A stretch of 64,000 nucleotides of DNA from Antedon mediterranea (Eukaryota > Echinodermata > Crinoidea > Comatulida > Antedonidae), in contig NC_092674.1 of assembly GCF_964355755.1 (NCBI RefSeq), positions 22,410,001 to 22,474,000 of the forward strand. The letters are read 5' to 3'. Position numbers and translations under genes: made by a program. Positions 1 through 11,989 of this stretch are shown here, in pieces; position 1 is the stretch's first letter; the number at the start of each line of letters is the position of its first letter. The notes below the pieces were generated by a model, which saw nothing but the letters and a program-made list of their open reading frames with translations, was not told the DNA's origin and made no database searches.

Positions 1-1021
1 CAAATTTCGACCCTTTGCTTTTTTGTCATAATTGGTTACTTTATCATAATTTACATGCGCAGAGGCACATAACGTGTTCTGCGCATGTTACCTTAACATA
101 TTTAAAAATGTCACATTTTGGCAAATTTCTTTAAAAAATCCGTTAAAAATGGCTACCCTTTGCTTTTTTTTGGTCATAATTGGCTACTATACCATAGTTC
201 TAGCAACAATATTTTTTAAAACTTTCTTAGATCCACCCCAATTAAGGTTGTCTGGTCCTGTAGACTTATAATTAATTCCGTTCATATTTCAATGTATAAT
301 GCAATTTTCGGGGACTCTATATTAAAAATTGTCACAGAAGGAGGTTATTTTTTTTGCATTTTCAATTTTCCCATTTTTTTTGTAAATTCCCTGTATTATT
401 TGTTTTTTATACTGGGTGACAGTAAAAGACTATTACTCCCAGAGGGCTGTGGCTGTGTAAACTAGAACAACAGGGTAACCCCATAGTCGTTTCGAAAGAT
501 GTACAAGACATTGGTGTACACTGGACCCACAGTTTCGTTATACCACCAGAACAAGTGAGTGAGTGTGTGTTGAACTCTTGCTGGTATTATGGATACGTAT
601 TATGGCTCTTAACAGCTCAACCAATCACTGAATATATACAGAAAGAATTTAATTCCTGTTTTTGATTGTGAAGTATAATACTTTATTATACAGAATATAA
701 CTTGTTCAGAGAAAAATACCTATATATATATAAAAAACATATAGAAAAATATTTCAAATGTTTAAAACTTAGTAAAGTAGCAGCACATTATTGTTATAAT
801 TAAACCTATTTTATTCAAATGGTATAAATATAACTGCATATTTTATCCAAAAAAATATAAATGTTTTAATGAATGTTTGGTAACCCATGCATGCCCCACA
901 TTCTCGTATATTACCAATACAATTCTTCTTCAGCATTATCATATTATTGTAAGACCGATTATCAAATATTATCATCATAATTCATATCAAGGTAATGTAT
1001 GTCCTTTTTGTAAAGATTACT
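1..1021. other. Flank downstream of ACSF2: direct repeat and SINE fragment
   Basis: The first 200 bp contain an imperfect direct duplication: CCCTTTGCTTTTTT followed by GTCATAATTGG occurs near 11 and again near 157. Between the copies is a small inverted repeat, ACATGCGCAGA to TCTGCGCATGT, at about 53-88. A SINE fragment in reverse orientation lies at about 430-560. The rest is AT-rich 3' flank or UTR of ACSF2, with candidate AATAAA signals at 682-687 and 810-815 (minus strand). No gene is supported. Confidence 0.5.
430..560 (-). mobile_element. Fragment of tRNA-derived SINE family A (reverse orientation)
   Basis: This stretch is the reverse complement of the body of the SINE at 35326-35600. 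Shared blocks include GGGTAACCCC, CGAAAGATGTAC, GTGTACACTGGACC and the CCACCAGAAC end. The tRNA-like head is missing. Similarity was judged by eye. Confidence 0.55.
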
Positions 1022-4000
1022 TTATTTGTCTGATAAATTTTCTTCCATTTCTTTTCTCATGACATATTTTTTAACTTTACCGGTTACAGTGAGTGGGAAT
1101 GAACTCACAAACTGGATAATGTTTGGTATCTTGAAGTGAGAAATCTAAAGAAAAAAAATTGAAAGTTATACAAACTCTACAAATATCCAAATAAGAGTAA
1201 AAAATGTCTAGAAAACCAGATGTTTAAATCTGTTCTCCACCTTGTAAATGTTTTTCGCGCAAATCCAAAGTTTTACAGAGAAAAAAGCACACAACCCTAT
1301 TCCACTACAAGAGCGATTTTTATATGATGTCTGCTAAGCTTTTCGATCCGCATAAGTGCTCATAACGCATCATAGCTCACTTACTGAGTAGAAACAATTT
1401 GAAGTACCTATTTCGCTGAAGCGAAAAACTCATAGAACTATAATTCGATGCAGAGAGGAAATTGGAAAATGGAAAGACAAATACGCATGCGTATAAGCCG
1501 ACCTTTTCAATTCGCGCGAAAAAAATTCGCTTAGTGGAATAGTGAAAAACAGAATTTGAGTTGTGAAGCAAATAATTAAATTAACAATGTTATTACATCA
1601 ATCTATAGAAAAGTCTGCATTGAATCATTTTACTTGGCCCTCAAATCTTGTCCAAATTGTTTTTCTTGTATTAGAGATACCTACATTTCCTTTACAGAAT
1701 TGTTTAATGTCATCCTCTGTTGCCGTTTCACCAGCCTTTAACTTCACCCAAGCACATACCTCTTCACCCAGTCGTTTGTCAGGTATACCAATGACCTAAA
1801 AAATAGAGATAAGAGAAGATAAGCTAACTATGGTTGAAAACAGTGGCGACAGCAACAAAACACTGTTTTATACTAGATGATTGGAGATTGATTTTGATCT
1901 CCTTTCTCAAACAGTTTAAGCTGAATCTATTTTGCTCTGCTTTTATATCAAGCACTTTTGTTCATGCCTCGCATCAAATCAAACACATACTGTAGATTAT
2001 TAAATCTATATCTAAAGTAATAATAAATGATTTTAGTAAAAAATATCTAATTTTATGCATAAACAAAAAACCTAAAAAGATATTGTATATACTAACCTGT
2101 ACATCTTCTATTTTAGGGTGCTTGTAAAGAAATTGTTCAATCTCTGTTGGATATATATTCTCACCACCTCGTATAATTAGATCCTTTATTCTACCCACAA
2201 TCTTTCCAAATCCATCTTCATCAATAGTAGCCAGATCACTGTGTGTCAAAAATAGTATTACTGTAAATATAGATCTGAGAATGACTGTTTATTTCTTATT
2301 ATATCTGACATATATCACAGATTTCCTCATCGTGTATCTTTATCGTTTCAAATTAATTAATTACATTTCAGTATATATTTGTGTCTGTCAAGTATTTTCC
2401 TTAATAATTTATACTTTACTACATGAAAACATTTTTGTAATGTATTTGTAAATTTACATTTAAAGTTAAGAGTGCCACAGATTAAAAGCTTTGCTTGCTT
2501 GTGGTTATCCTGTTGTTTATATATATTTTTATGAAATTTGTGTGGAAAATAAAGAATCAATCCTTACACCAAGGAGCTACAAATGTATAGTTCCATGCTT
2601 ACATGTTTAGATTTTTGTACATATTAATTTTAAAAAAGGTGTGTTATAAAACAAAAATAATGAATGTTTTGTATTCGTTAAATGGAATATTTCATTGTTG
2701 ACATTTTGACTTCTCTATTTAACCTGGCTCCGTCTCATCAAATAGAGCCATAAATCTTTCAATACATGAATTATTCTCACCATCCAACTCATAAACATAA
2801 ACTCATTTTTAATTCAACACACAGTAAGCCAATTATAGACTAAAAACTTAATTAGTGACACTATTTTGGCCATGAGATGAATCCTGAAGAAGAATCCAGT
2901 TATCACCAACATACCCTGTATGCAGCCATCCATTACCATCAATTGTCTTTTGTGTATTTTTCTCATCTTCCCAATAACCAAGCATTGTTGTGTAGCCACG
3001 GGTACAAAGTTCACCAGATGTGTTGATGGGTAAGACTACACCTGTTTCGGGATCAATCACTTTTACCTGTAAAGACATTACATTATTGAATGTTTGTATG
3101 AAACTAAAGTACTTTCCAGACAGTCTACATTGACCAATCAAGTAAAATATACCAACTATTTAAATGAAAATATTTAAGAATAATATCCTAAAGTGGTTTT
3201 ACTAATACTGTGACAAGTGATTATAGATAGTGGACATGTGGTGGTTGGTAATATTGGTGAAATCTAGGAAACTCTATTCTAATCTCTGCTAGATAAGAAA
3301 TATTGGTTTCCAGAGGCCAATGGAGTCCAATGATAGGATCTTCACTGTGCCCAAATTAAAGCTTCATTCACACTTGTTCTGTTAAATGGAAATAAAGAGA
3401 AGATGGCACTATTCAATTATGTATATCATTTTCCATTGTTTAACAAAACAGTATCATTTTCTGAAGAAGTGTGAATGCAGCTTTAGCCTTCAACTTTCGG
3501 GGTTCAGTGCACAGCAAGTTCAATTCATATTACATGGTTTTGTCATCTCAATACAATTGTACCAGTTCAAACAATATTGACTTATGTTTGTCACAGTTTT
3601 ACCTCATTATGTGGTGATGGCATACCAACAGTGGAGACTCGTTTTTCAATCGGATCATCCATTTCACATTGGAACGTTACAGGACTGGTTTCTGTCAGTC
3701 CATAAGCTATCTAAAAAACAGGCAGAAAGACAGATATTTTACGATTTGAGGACATCTTAAATAAATAAGTGATTTAAGACTACTAACTTATTGAGAGCCA
3801 CAGTTTAAAAATTATTAATTATTTACTTATGTTTATTATTTATTCAACTCTTAATTTCCCAAAAAAATTTGGAATTGGTACCGTAACATCTTTCATGTGC
3901 ATTTTTGTGTTAACTTGCTTCATAGTTTCTATTGGACAGGGTGACCCAGCCATGATACCAGTTGTCAACGATGTCAGGTCATACTGGTCAAAGTTTGGGT

Positions 4001-7000
4001 GATGTAGCACATCAATAAACATAGTTGGCGTACCATACTGCGATGTGCATCTACATAGGAGAAAAAAAAAAAAAAAAATTTATTATTTATTATTTAAAAA
4101 AATCCCTAATATATACTAATACTAATTATACCAACATTTACCACATACCAATGTTACTATACCAATACAAATAACCAATAACTCTACCATGCACATACCA
4201 ATACTACTATATCAACATCTACCACATACCAATGCTATTATACCACCATTCCAACAACTCTACCACATACCAATACTACTATATCAACATCTACCACATA
4301 CCAATGCTATTATACCACCATACCAACAACTCTACCACATATTAATACTACTATATCAAAATCTACCACATACCAATGCTATTATACCACCATACCAACA
4401 ACTCTACCACATACCAATACTACTATATCAACATCTACCACATACCAATGCTATTATACCACCATACCAACAACTCTACCACATACCAATACTACTAAAT
4501 CAACATCTACCACATACCAATGCTATTATACCACCATACCAACAACTCTACCACATACCAATACTACTATATCAACATCTACCACATACCAATGCTATTA
4601 TACCACCATACCAACAACTCTACCACATACCAATGCTACTATATCAAAATCTACCACATACCAATGCTATTACACAACCATACTTACAACATACTCTCTA
4701 CAACACACCAAATGCTACTATACCACCATACCAACATCTTTAACCCCATACACCATCTCAACCAAATACTAGCATCACATACCATTATGCCAATATCCCT
4801 ACCACATACCAACACCTACCATTATGACAATATTTCTACGACGTCATACTAACATCTGTACCACCTACAAACATCACGCACCAGAATTTGGATAAATCTC
4901 TCACCTTTCATTGTGTATGGCTTGAAGCGTTGCTTCTGGTTCAAAGCTAGGAGATGGGAAAACAGTAGTAGCTCCATGGACTGCTGTTGCCAGGCTACCC
5001 AGTACCATTCCAAAGCAGTGATACAAAGGTACAGGCATACTAATCTTGTGATGCTGTAAAAATAAATCATCATTGTTAATCTACAGTATGGTTCCCATAT
5101 AGTTTGGTCACATTTTAAGCTTGGTTCCCACTCTGAACCGCAAGTAATTTGACCACTAATGATGCAATGGATCATCTGGACTGTCGCTTGTGATTGGTTA
5201 ATTTACTTGTGTTGTGCATATGTCATTGCATTGCGTCCAAGTTAGAAACCAAGCTTAATCAATGCTGGTATAAGAAGACTTATTCTAAAAAATCCCAGCT
5301 GCATCACACTTCCCCCTTCACACTCAACATACATTTTGTTATTTTTTTAATGGCTTTTGAATAGTACACTATAATGTAAAAATGTTTTTTTAACATGATT
5401 CAAATTTAGTTTAATTTGTAAATTTGAAATAGTCCTTTTTTTTGGCAGAAATAAATCTGAGATTCTACTTACCTTTAAGTGATAATCGAGTTGTCGACCA
5501 ACTATTAAACTATTGTTTGCTATGTTATGATGACTAAGTGTCACTCCTTTTGGGTTACCAGTTGTTCCCTTTGTAAACAAAATTGTGTTAAAAGACCTCT
5601 ACGATTTTATTGTAAAATGAATGCAGGAGGGGTTAGGGCGAAGGGTGTTAGTAGGGCATAAACATTGTAAATTGCTGAACTTTAATAATTTCACATTCTT
5701 TGAACACTTTATCCACTCCTCTCACTCAACCTCCTTGGATCTGCCTTATCATAAACATGGAGTCATAAAAGGATTTATAATGCAAAGTAGCCATTTATAA
5801 CATTAGCTCCATAGCGAGTGAATTAAGTCATAATAGTTAATACAGATTAAATAACGGGCTTCTGCAAAGAAAATAAAGGATTGAAAAATTAAATAAATTA
5901 ATTAAAACTTAATTATTTTATATAAATTGTAAACTTACAGATGTAAATTGAATGTTGATTGGTTCATCAAATTGCAAACTAGTTCTACATTCTTCAATTA
6001 CTTTAAAGTGTTCAGATGTTCCCATTGAATAGAGGTCATTGAACGTAAATGACCCAGGGAACTCTTCATCACCCATCATGATAATAGATTTCAAACTGGG
6101 AACTCTTGAAGACAAAATAGAAATGTGTATAAGTTAATGTAGAACAATTCCTTTAAATTTTACAGAACTCTTTTGTGTGGCCATTTCAATTAATCTTGAT
6201 TAATTGAATAAAAGTTTACTTTAAAACAGAAGTGTTGACTGTTGACCGTTTATATTCCGCGAATGGAAAGAGTATCATTGTTCAAACTCATAAAAATAAA
6301 AATTTGCATAATAAATCATCTTTCATTATGAATGAATATAGTAATTATAACTACAGACGTTCCAACCCCAAGGTATATTTACCGCCGCCTGGGATGGGCC
6401 TCAGTTTGGGTTGATCAAGGAAAGTCAGAAAATTTGATGCGTTAGTTTCTCATCAATCTCGTGCCATGCGAGTACATTATCGCAAAAAAGCGTTTAGCAG
6501 AATTACGATATTTACCAGAGACATGTTGCACTATTATAGCAACTATGGACAGTAAATATGGATTTACACACCTAATTGGTGACAGTGGCTTAGGCTGATT
6601 TAATCTTCAACCAAAATTCTGGGTGAATTTTCGGAAGACTCCAAAAGAAAACGAAAAGTTGCAACGTTTGTAACAATACAATATATCAAATAATAAGACT
6701 TTACCCTTTACTTTGTAAATCACCAGGGCTAGCTGTTTGTACTTCAGGGCATATTTCATCAAGCATACTAAAATAATCTTGTGTCTTGAAAGATTTAGCT
6801 GAAACTATCGCCTTACAGGAAACCTTTAAAAAAATGATATTTATGGTATACAACATTTTATGTTTTGCAATGCATGTATTGAAAAGGTATGTCAATAATA
6901 ACTAAATTTATTTAGTAAGATGTTTTACCAGACTCTGTCTAACTGTACTGTATAATAATAAAAATAATAGTTCATTCTTATATAGATCACCGAAGTTAAG

Positions 7001-10000
7001 CAACGTTGGGCCCGGTTGCGTTCTGGATGGGAGACCGTCTAGAAATCGTGACGGGTGCTGTATATACTGGAGAGTGATGGTGTAATGGTAATATCGGACT
7101 AGCATGTGATAGGCATGGGTTCGAGGTTATCTGTACCATACTAATTGCATCCCTAGGCAAGATGCTTTACTCTCATTGCCTAATCTGGTAGGCGCTGCGC
7201 TGCACTGCTGGCTGCCGTGGGTCCATGGAGGGCCTAATCAGAATTTCCTCACTGAGGACAAATATTAATACAAAATACAAAAAATACAAAATAGTGCATA
7301 AGTAAGCTCTCAATACTCAATATATTGAGAAACTGAAGAGGTTCGAGTCTCATCCGAGAATTACTTGAAAATTGACTGACAATCTCACCAATTATAACAA
7401 CCATTGTAGTAGTAGTTCAACAACTGATTAAATTTTATTTTACACCATAGCAATACTGTACATTTCTTAATTGCAAGAATCTCGGTTCTTTGGAGAACAA
7501 AAGTATGTATACCCAACAAATCAAATCATCAATTTTATTTATTTTTTCAAAAAATGTTAATTTCATTACCCTTGGGATTGAAAGCATGTTAACCATCAAG
7601 CTACAGGTACAGGGAATTAACTTGGTTTAAAAGCTACCAGGATATAGTTCCAACACGAGTGAGGAATTCTGTTTAATGTTTAAAAAAAGGGAAGATGGAA
7701 AAGGGTTGGGGTTTGGACTACTTTATTTATAACAATTAAAGGAGTTATCCATTATTGTATGAGTATCATACCTTATTTAGAGCATAATTTAACTCGTCAG
7801 TTCTGTATGCTGGATTAATGTTGACTAGTATAGCACCAATACGTGCTGTAGCAAACTGTGTTAGCACCCATTCAATGCTGCTTGGCCCCCATATACCAAC
7901 TCTATCCCCTTTGCTGACACCAATTGCTAAAAACCCTGCAGCAATTTTGTCAACCTGCAATAATAAAATTTAAAACAGATATTAACAATATATTACTTTA
8001 TACCAGTAGGTACTACTATATAAATATTTGTTAAATTTTAGGTTAGGAATATAACATACATAAACTTCCAGTGTACTGTAGCACAGACACACAGACACCA
8101 CACAAACAATGCAAATAATTTGTTCAATCACATATGATCATCCAAACTGCTGCTTGTGATTGGTCAATGTTTTTAAGGGACAGTATCTTTAATAAAAAGT
8201 ATAATAAAAACAATAGATGTCGTAGCACCTACCTCTTCTTTGAAAGTTGCAAAGTTTTTTCGGATACCCTCACGACAGAAAACATAAGCATCTCGTTCAG
8301 GGTAACGTTCTGCAGTCTCCTCCAAAAACTGACCAATCGTCTTTCCTATCAAAGGACCACTACTCGATTTATGTACATAGCTTTCTGTGTATTTTTCTGG
8401 TGATGACCTGTTTAATAATAAAGAATATTATTCATTTATTCATATTTTTATGGGTATTAGGCCTAGATTTTTTTTTATGCCGTGGCTAAAGATACGGTAC
8501 CGTATCCTAACTTCCGTTTACTAAAGGTACGGTAAAATTGCATTACTTCATAATCAGCCAATGGGATGCTGGTACGTGTGTGACGTCATCGTATAAATAC
8601 TTTGAATTTTGTTCATATCGCGTCTGTACTCTGAATGCCTATCGGCGGTGCAAGGCTGCATTGATGTGTGCGTTGATTCTCTGTGACTCAGCCCCGGAGC
8701 AAAACCTAGCAATGTTGAATCCAGAAGTTTAATAACGGGCGACAACGTCGATGCTGTAGTAATAAAGCAAGTTCATGTGGTTGGTGGGCGTTTAAAACAT
8801 GCACTCGATTTCAAATATTATTTCATTATACAACATACAGTAGTATATAATCAGATATGTTGATAGCCAAATTAGAAGTAAAGGAATTATAATTAAATGT
8901 TGGAAATTGTGTTGCGTCTAGTTTATTCGTCCATAGTTTTACTATGAGGGTTTTATTTTTATTCCAAATAGCCTATTTAGGCCTACATTTTTTATTAAAC
9001 TTTGTTTACAGATGGTGACCATAAACAACAAGCAAATGTGGACAATAAAGGGCCCCTCAAATACACATGCAGCTGGCCCCAGCCTGGCACCTCTTTCTAC
9101 ACAAACAAACTCATATAATGAGAATAGTACGTAGCAAAAGTAGGCCTAGGCCTCTTTTGAAACGGTTTTCTGTATTCTAGAATTAAAATCAACATGTTTT
9201 GGCTTTTCAATATTTAACAGACGTAGGCTATACATTTAGTTTTTGTCACACACGACAGCAATAATAGCGATAAATAAAGAAAATGTTAAGCGGTTGATCA
9301 CTGTTTTCGCGATATGAAAAAAAATCCAAAGTCATTATACGATGACGTCATACACGTACCAGCACTCCATTGGCTGATTATGACATACTGCAATTTTACC
9401 TTTAGCAAACAGAAGTTAGGATACGGTACCGTATCATTTAGCCTATTAATCTATAAAAGTATTAACATTTCTAAAAATGGTGGCAGCATTTTAAAAGTAC
9501 ATAGGCCTAGGCCTACATCTTATTTTTTTTTTTTATAATTCATTTAAATTCAATTTGTCCCGAAAGAAGGAAAAAGGGGTCCGAATAATTACACCAAGAC
9601 CAATAATGAATCACAACGAACCCCAACCCAAAACAAAGAACCACAGCAAACCCCAAAAATGAACTACTAACCGCAATCAGTGCGAAGAATTAGCTCAGTG
9701 AACTACATCGGACCCGGGGCTTTCTACTACTAGGGCTTGCCTCCAGCCTAGTAGGCCTCCTACCTAGCCAACCCTAACTAGCTAGGGCCGGGCTAAAAGG
9801 CCTAGGCCTATAGCCTATAGCCTAGCTAGCCTCCATCATAGGCCTACCCTAACCTAGGCCCCAGCTAGGCCTAGATCGCTGGTAATTTAAAGAGCATACC
9901 TTGTTGAATTTGACCGTAACCACAGAGTATTGTAAGAAGAGCATTTTAATAATTTATTGCAGATACGTAAACTAGGACCAAACGACCGGAAACTGACTTG

Positions 10001-10009
10001 ACACGCCAT
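1022..10009 (-). CDS. ACSF2: Medium-chain acyl-CoA ligase ACSF2, mitochondrial; complete, 13 coding exons
   Basis: The enzyme activates medium-chain fatty acids to acyl-CoA (ATP to AMP plus PPi) in the mitochondrial matrix. Coding exons in transcript order: 10009-9900, 8407-8233, 7954-7772, 6823-6705, 6104-5939, 5568-5473, 5053-4905, 4050-3882, 3710-3603, 3066-2915, 2238-2097, 1795-1685, 1144-1022. They sum to 1,803 nt (600 codons plus stop), close to human ACSF2, and all phases join. The ATG at 10009 lies in a good context (GAAAAATGG) and opens an Arg/Ser/Leu-rich, acid-free leader that fits a mitochondrial presequence. Visible motifs: P-loop [11 protein letters not shown] near residues 249-259, YGLTETSP at 392-399, TGD at 475-477, hinge [16 protein letters not shown] at 491-506, and catalytic Lys in [10 protein letters not shown] near residue 583. 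All key residues are present. A candidate AATAAA lies at 810-815 on the minus strand. Introns hold many repeats but no second gene. Confidence 0.95.
1296..1542. repeat. Dispersed repeat copy 1 (ends CTATTCCACTA/TAGTGGAATAG)
   Basis: The element lies in the last ACSF2 intron. It starts CTATTCCACTACAAGAGCGA and ends TCGCTTAGTGGAATAG, so the ends are inverted repeats of about 16 bp. The interior shares several blocks with 29025-29317 in the giant gene (GAAGCGAA, GGAAAATGGAAA, CATGCGTATAAGC/CATGCATATAAGC, TTTCAATTCGC). Two copies with matching interiors make it a transposed element, probably a non-autonomous DNA transposon. Confidence 0.55.
3357..3484. repeat. Short MITE-like inverted-repeat element
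   Basis: Lies in the ACSF2 intron between the exons at 3066 and 3603. It begins AAAGCTTCATTCACACTTGTT and ends AAGTGTGAATGCAGCTTT, giving imperfect terminal inverted repeats of about 18 bp around a 128-bp element. There is no coding capacity. Confidence 0.5.
4140..4690. repeat. 72-bp tandem repeat array in an ACSF2 intron
   Basis: The phrase CCAACAACTCTACCACATAC recurs every 72 bp (unit ends at 4260, 4332, 4404 and onward), giving about seven copies. Each unit itself contains two or three shorter TACCACATACCAATRCTA-type sub-repeats. Because 72 is a multiple of 3, a long plus-strand reading frame runs through the array. That is an artefact of the period, not a gene. A degenerate tail of the same words continues to about 4860. 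Confidence 0.9.
5117..5256. repeat. Short inverted-repeat element, AAGCTTGGTT ends
   Basis: AAGCTTGGTT at 5117-5126 is mirrored by AACCAAGCTT at 5247-5256, with partial pairing further in. Related words (TGGTCAAnTTGCTT, GTGTTGTG, TCCAAGTT) occur around 59930-60165, so it may be a dispersed foldback element. It sits in an ACSF2 intron. Confidence 0.35.
6984..7300 (+). mobile_element. Chimeric 5S rRNA-tRNA SINE (full copy)
   Basis: Positions 6984-7061 read like the 3' two thirds of 5S rRNA: GATCACCGAAGTTAAGCAAC, GGGCCCGGTT, GGATGGGAGACCGTCT, then CGGGTGCTGTA. A tRNA-like segment follows, with A box TGGTGTAATGG (about 7078) and B box GGTTCGAGG (7118-7126). After that comes a conserved body (GGCAAGATGCTTTACTCTCA) and a tail of ACAAAATAC repeats ending near 7300. 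The order 5S, tRNA-like, body matches the design of AmnSINE1 and related DeuSINEs. It sits in an ACSF2 intron, in the orientation opposite to the gene. Confidence 0.75.
8484..9443. mobile_element. 960-bp foldback element with about 125-bp terminal inverted repeats
   Basis: The left arm (8484 to about 8610) and right arm (about 9320-9443) are inverted copies. Both contain the 16-bp palindrome GATACGGTACCGTATC, then CCTAACTTC, a CAGCCAATGG/CCATTGGCTG block and TGACGTCA (8581-8588 and 9343-9350). It sits in ACSF2 intron 1. The interior has no convincing frame, so it looks like a non-autonomous DNA transposon. No clear target duplication could be read. Confidence 0.75.
9755..9885. repeat. AGGCCT-rich low-complexity tract
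   Basis: The words AGGCCTA, TAGCCTA and CTAGCTAG are repeated in both orientations, unlike the AT-rich surroundings. It lies just inside ACSF2 intron 1, next to exon 1. No function is implied. Confidence 0.5.
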
Positions 10010-10160
10010 TTTTCATTATATTTTGGCCCCTCTACAATATGATTTGCTGATACTACGTCTCGTCAGATCATGTTAACAGGTCTAACCATCTGATTGGTCG
10101 GTTAAAATTCATCCAGGGCAGCAGCTCCCTCACAGCGCATGCGCGTGTGCATGCGCGTAA
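10010..10160 (-). promoter_or_regulatory. Probable ACSF2 promoter with CCAAT box and paired NRF1-type sites
   Basis: Directly upstream of the ACSF2 start codon the flank contains ATTGG at 10093-10097, read as CCAAT within GACCAATCAG on the gene strand. It also holds the perfect palindrome GCGCATGCGC at 10135-10144, followed by a near-copy GTGCATGCGCG at 10147-10157. GCGCATGCGC is the consensus for nuclear respiratory factor 1, which drives many nuclear genes for mitochondrial proteins. The sites lie about 85-150 bp upstream of the ATG. No TATA box is evident. The transcription start cannot be placed from sequence alone. Confidence 0.5.
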
Positions 10161-11989
10161 CTTCATCCAAACTTTTTCGAAAGTACTACTGTTTATCTAT
10201 GGCCTATTAATTATATAAATTACGTATTAAGGGCAAAATTCGCCTAGGCCTATCCTACTTATTAATAATATTTTTAAAAATAATAGGCAACAAATAAACA
10301 TAATTTTCTCCTACTCTTGCCCAATTCAACACACCCGTCTCTCAGTATCTTTCCACGGCTGTGGACTTCTTTACTTAATGGATCAGTTTGTGTTCAACTT
10401 GTATTCCTTCTTGCGTTCTCTTCGATATAACCTGCTCGACGTTTTTCTTCCTTTTTATCTTTAATTATTTTAGGACAAATTTTTTTTATTGACACATTTT
10501 TATGAAATTATAAAAATTTATAAAAGGGGTAGCTGACCAATTTGAGTAACAGCGATGTGTTTTACTTAAGCTGCCCCTGTCCAGCATTTTTTTTATCTCT
10601 TTTATTTTCATTTTATAATTATGGATTGATTTTATGCTGGCCGAATAAATAAACAAACCGAGGACAACACAATTGTATTCATCGTACTAATTTTTTCTGG
10701 AACCGATTGCAGCAGGATATGAAGATGAAATTGCACTTAAATGTCAGTAGTAGGCCTACTGGTCAATTGGCAGCAACAATAATAACCAAGTTTTCCGACT
10801 GTAAATTTTCAATGTAAGCAAAGAATATATATCAGAAGAATGATCAACCCGCAATTTTTGCATTGGAAATTTGTATCAATTTTAAAAGTGCATGAGTGCC
10901 CGCGCTGTATACAGACTAATGATGACTTGATTTATATTTTACATGTCACATTAAATAGAATTAAATACATGTATTTTAATATTTAAAAATATGCTTAGAT
11001 TTCACCGACGTATGTAGCGTCCTACCGCATGGAAAATATTAATGTTGCAGGGAGAACTGCAGATTGCTCATTCTTCTGATATATATTCTTCTGATATATC
11101 CACTGAGTATTATGCAGACTAGGCTGTCAGTGTAGTCAACTCTACATAAAATTGATAGTTTTCAGTGCAGTCAACAATGCATTCATATTCAATCCATTTC
11201 ATTTAGAATTAAAAGGAAGATACTGTACTACTAAAATACATTTTATTACAAAAACCAACGGATATACAAAAATATTATTACAAATATATGTATAAATAGT
11301 ATTACAAAAAATATGTATACAAAATGTTACAAATCAATCATTCATAAACAAAACAATATGATTTTACTAAGTATAATAATTTTCATTAAAAAAACAGATG
11401 CCAAATTTGCATGTGACACCTGTTAAGAAGTATGCATTTGATCATTTGCATATTGTTGACAGTTAAATTAAATAGAGTATCTTTATTTCAGATCTTCAGG
11501 TTTTGTTTCCGTAATTTGAATGTTAAGCTGATATAAGTAATGCATCAAAAAAGTGAATTATGTAACATGCCTGTATCATACCAATACAACAGGTGTTTGT
11601 GTAAATTGAATTGACTTTTTTCACCATTAAATTATTAATTACAGAAACAAATTATTTCATCTGCTAATATCATTACAGAACCCGTTTTTTTAATCAAACA
11701 ATCATTTTGTTGTCTTGTATACAGTATCATAAATTATAAGACAAAAATACAACATATAATTTCAAACCATCACCTCTACAGTAACTAAATATAATTACAT
11801 ATTATATATTTACTTGTATTGTATTCAACATGTTATGAAGATTCAAGTATCAGTTGCGGATACATTGTCAATATAGTAGTTATAATAATTTTATTTTAAA
11901 TACCAAAAAATGAATACTTGTAAATATTGTATATTAAGATAATAATTGATAAAGATACTACCCTGCACCTAATGGTATAATCCTAAAAG
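10161..11989. other. Intergenic DNA between the two genes
   Basis: About 1.8 kb of AT-rich DNA lies between the ACSF2 promoter and the stop codon of the giant gene. It includes the 3' UTR of the giant gene (AATAAA candidate at 11890-11895 on the minus strand), an inverted repeat at 10821-11090, and simple degenerate repeats of the type ATTACAAA around 11240-11335. I see no open frame, RNA gene or conserved motif in the rest. Confidence 0.6.
10821..11090. repeat. Inverted repeat, 23-bp perfect arms
   Basis: AAGAATATATATCAGAAGAA plus TGA at 10821-10843 is exactly mirrored at 11068-11090. The 224-bp interior has no frame. It looks like a small foldback element in the intergenic region. Confidence 0.6.

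Noticed and set aside
4189-4852. Long plus-strand open frames of 184 and 110 codons
   Set aside because: They run through the 72-bp tandem array. The period is a multiple of 3, so frames stay open by arithmetic. The product is a low-complexity Tyr/His/Pro/Asn repeat.
6984-7061. A 5S rRNA gene
   Set aside because: The 5' third of 5S is missing, and the sequence is fused to a tRNA-like part and body that recur at 50985-51165. It is a SINE head.
8538-8745. Overlapping short frames on both strands in ACSF2 intron 1
   Set aside because: They lie in the foldback element at 8484-9443, are less than 65 codons, and have no family resemblance.
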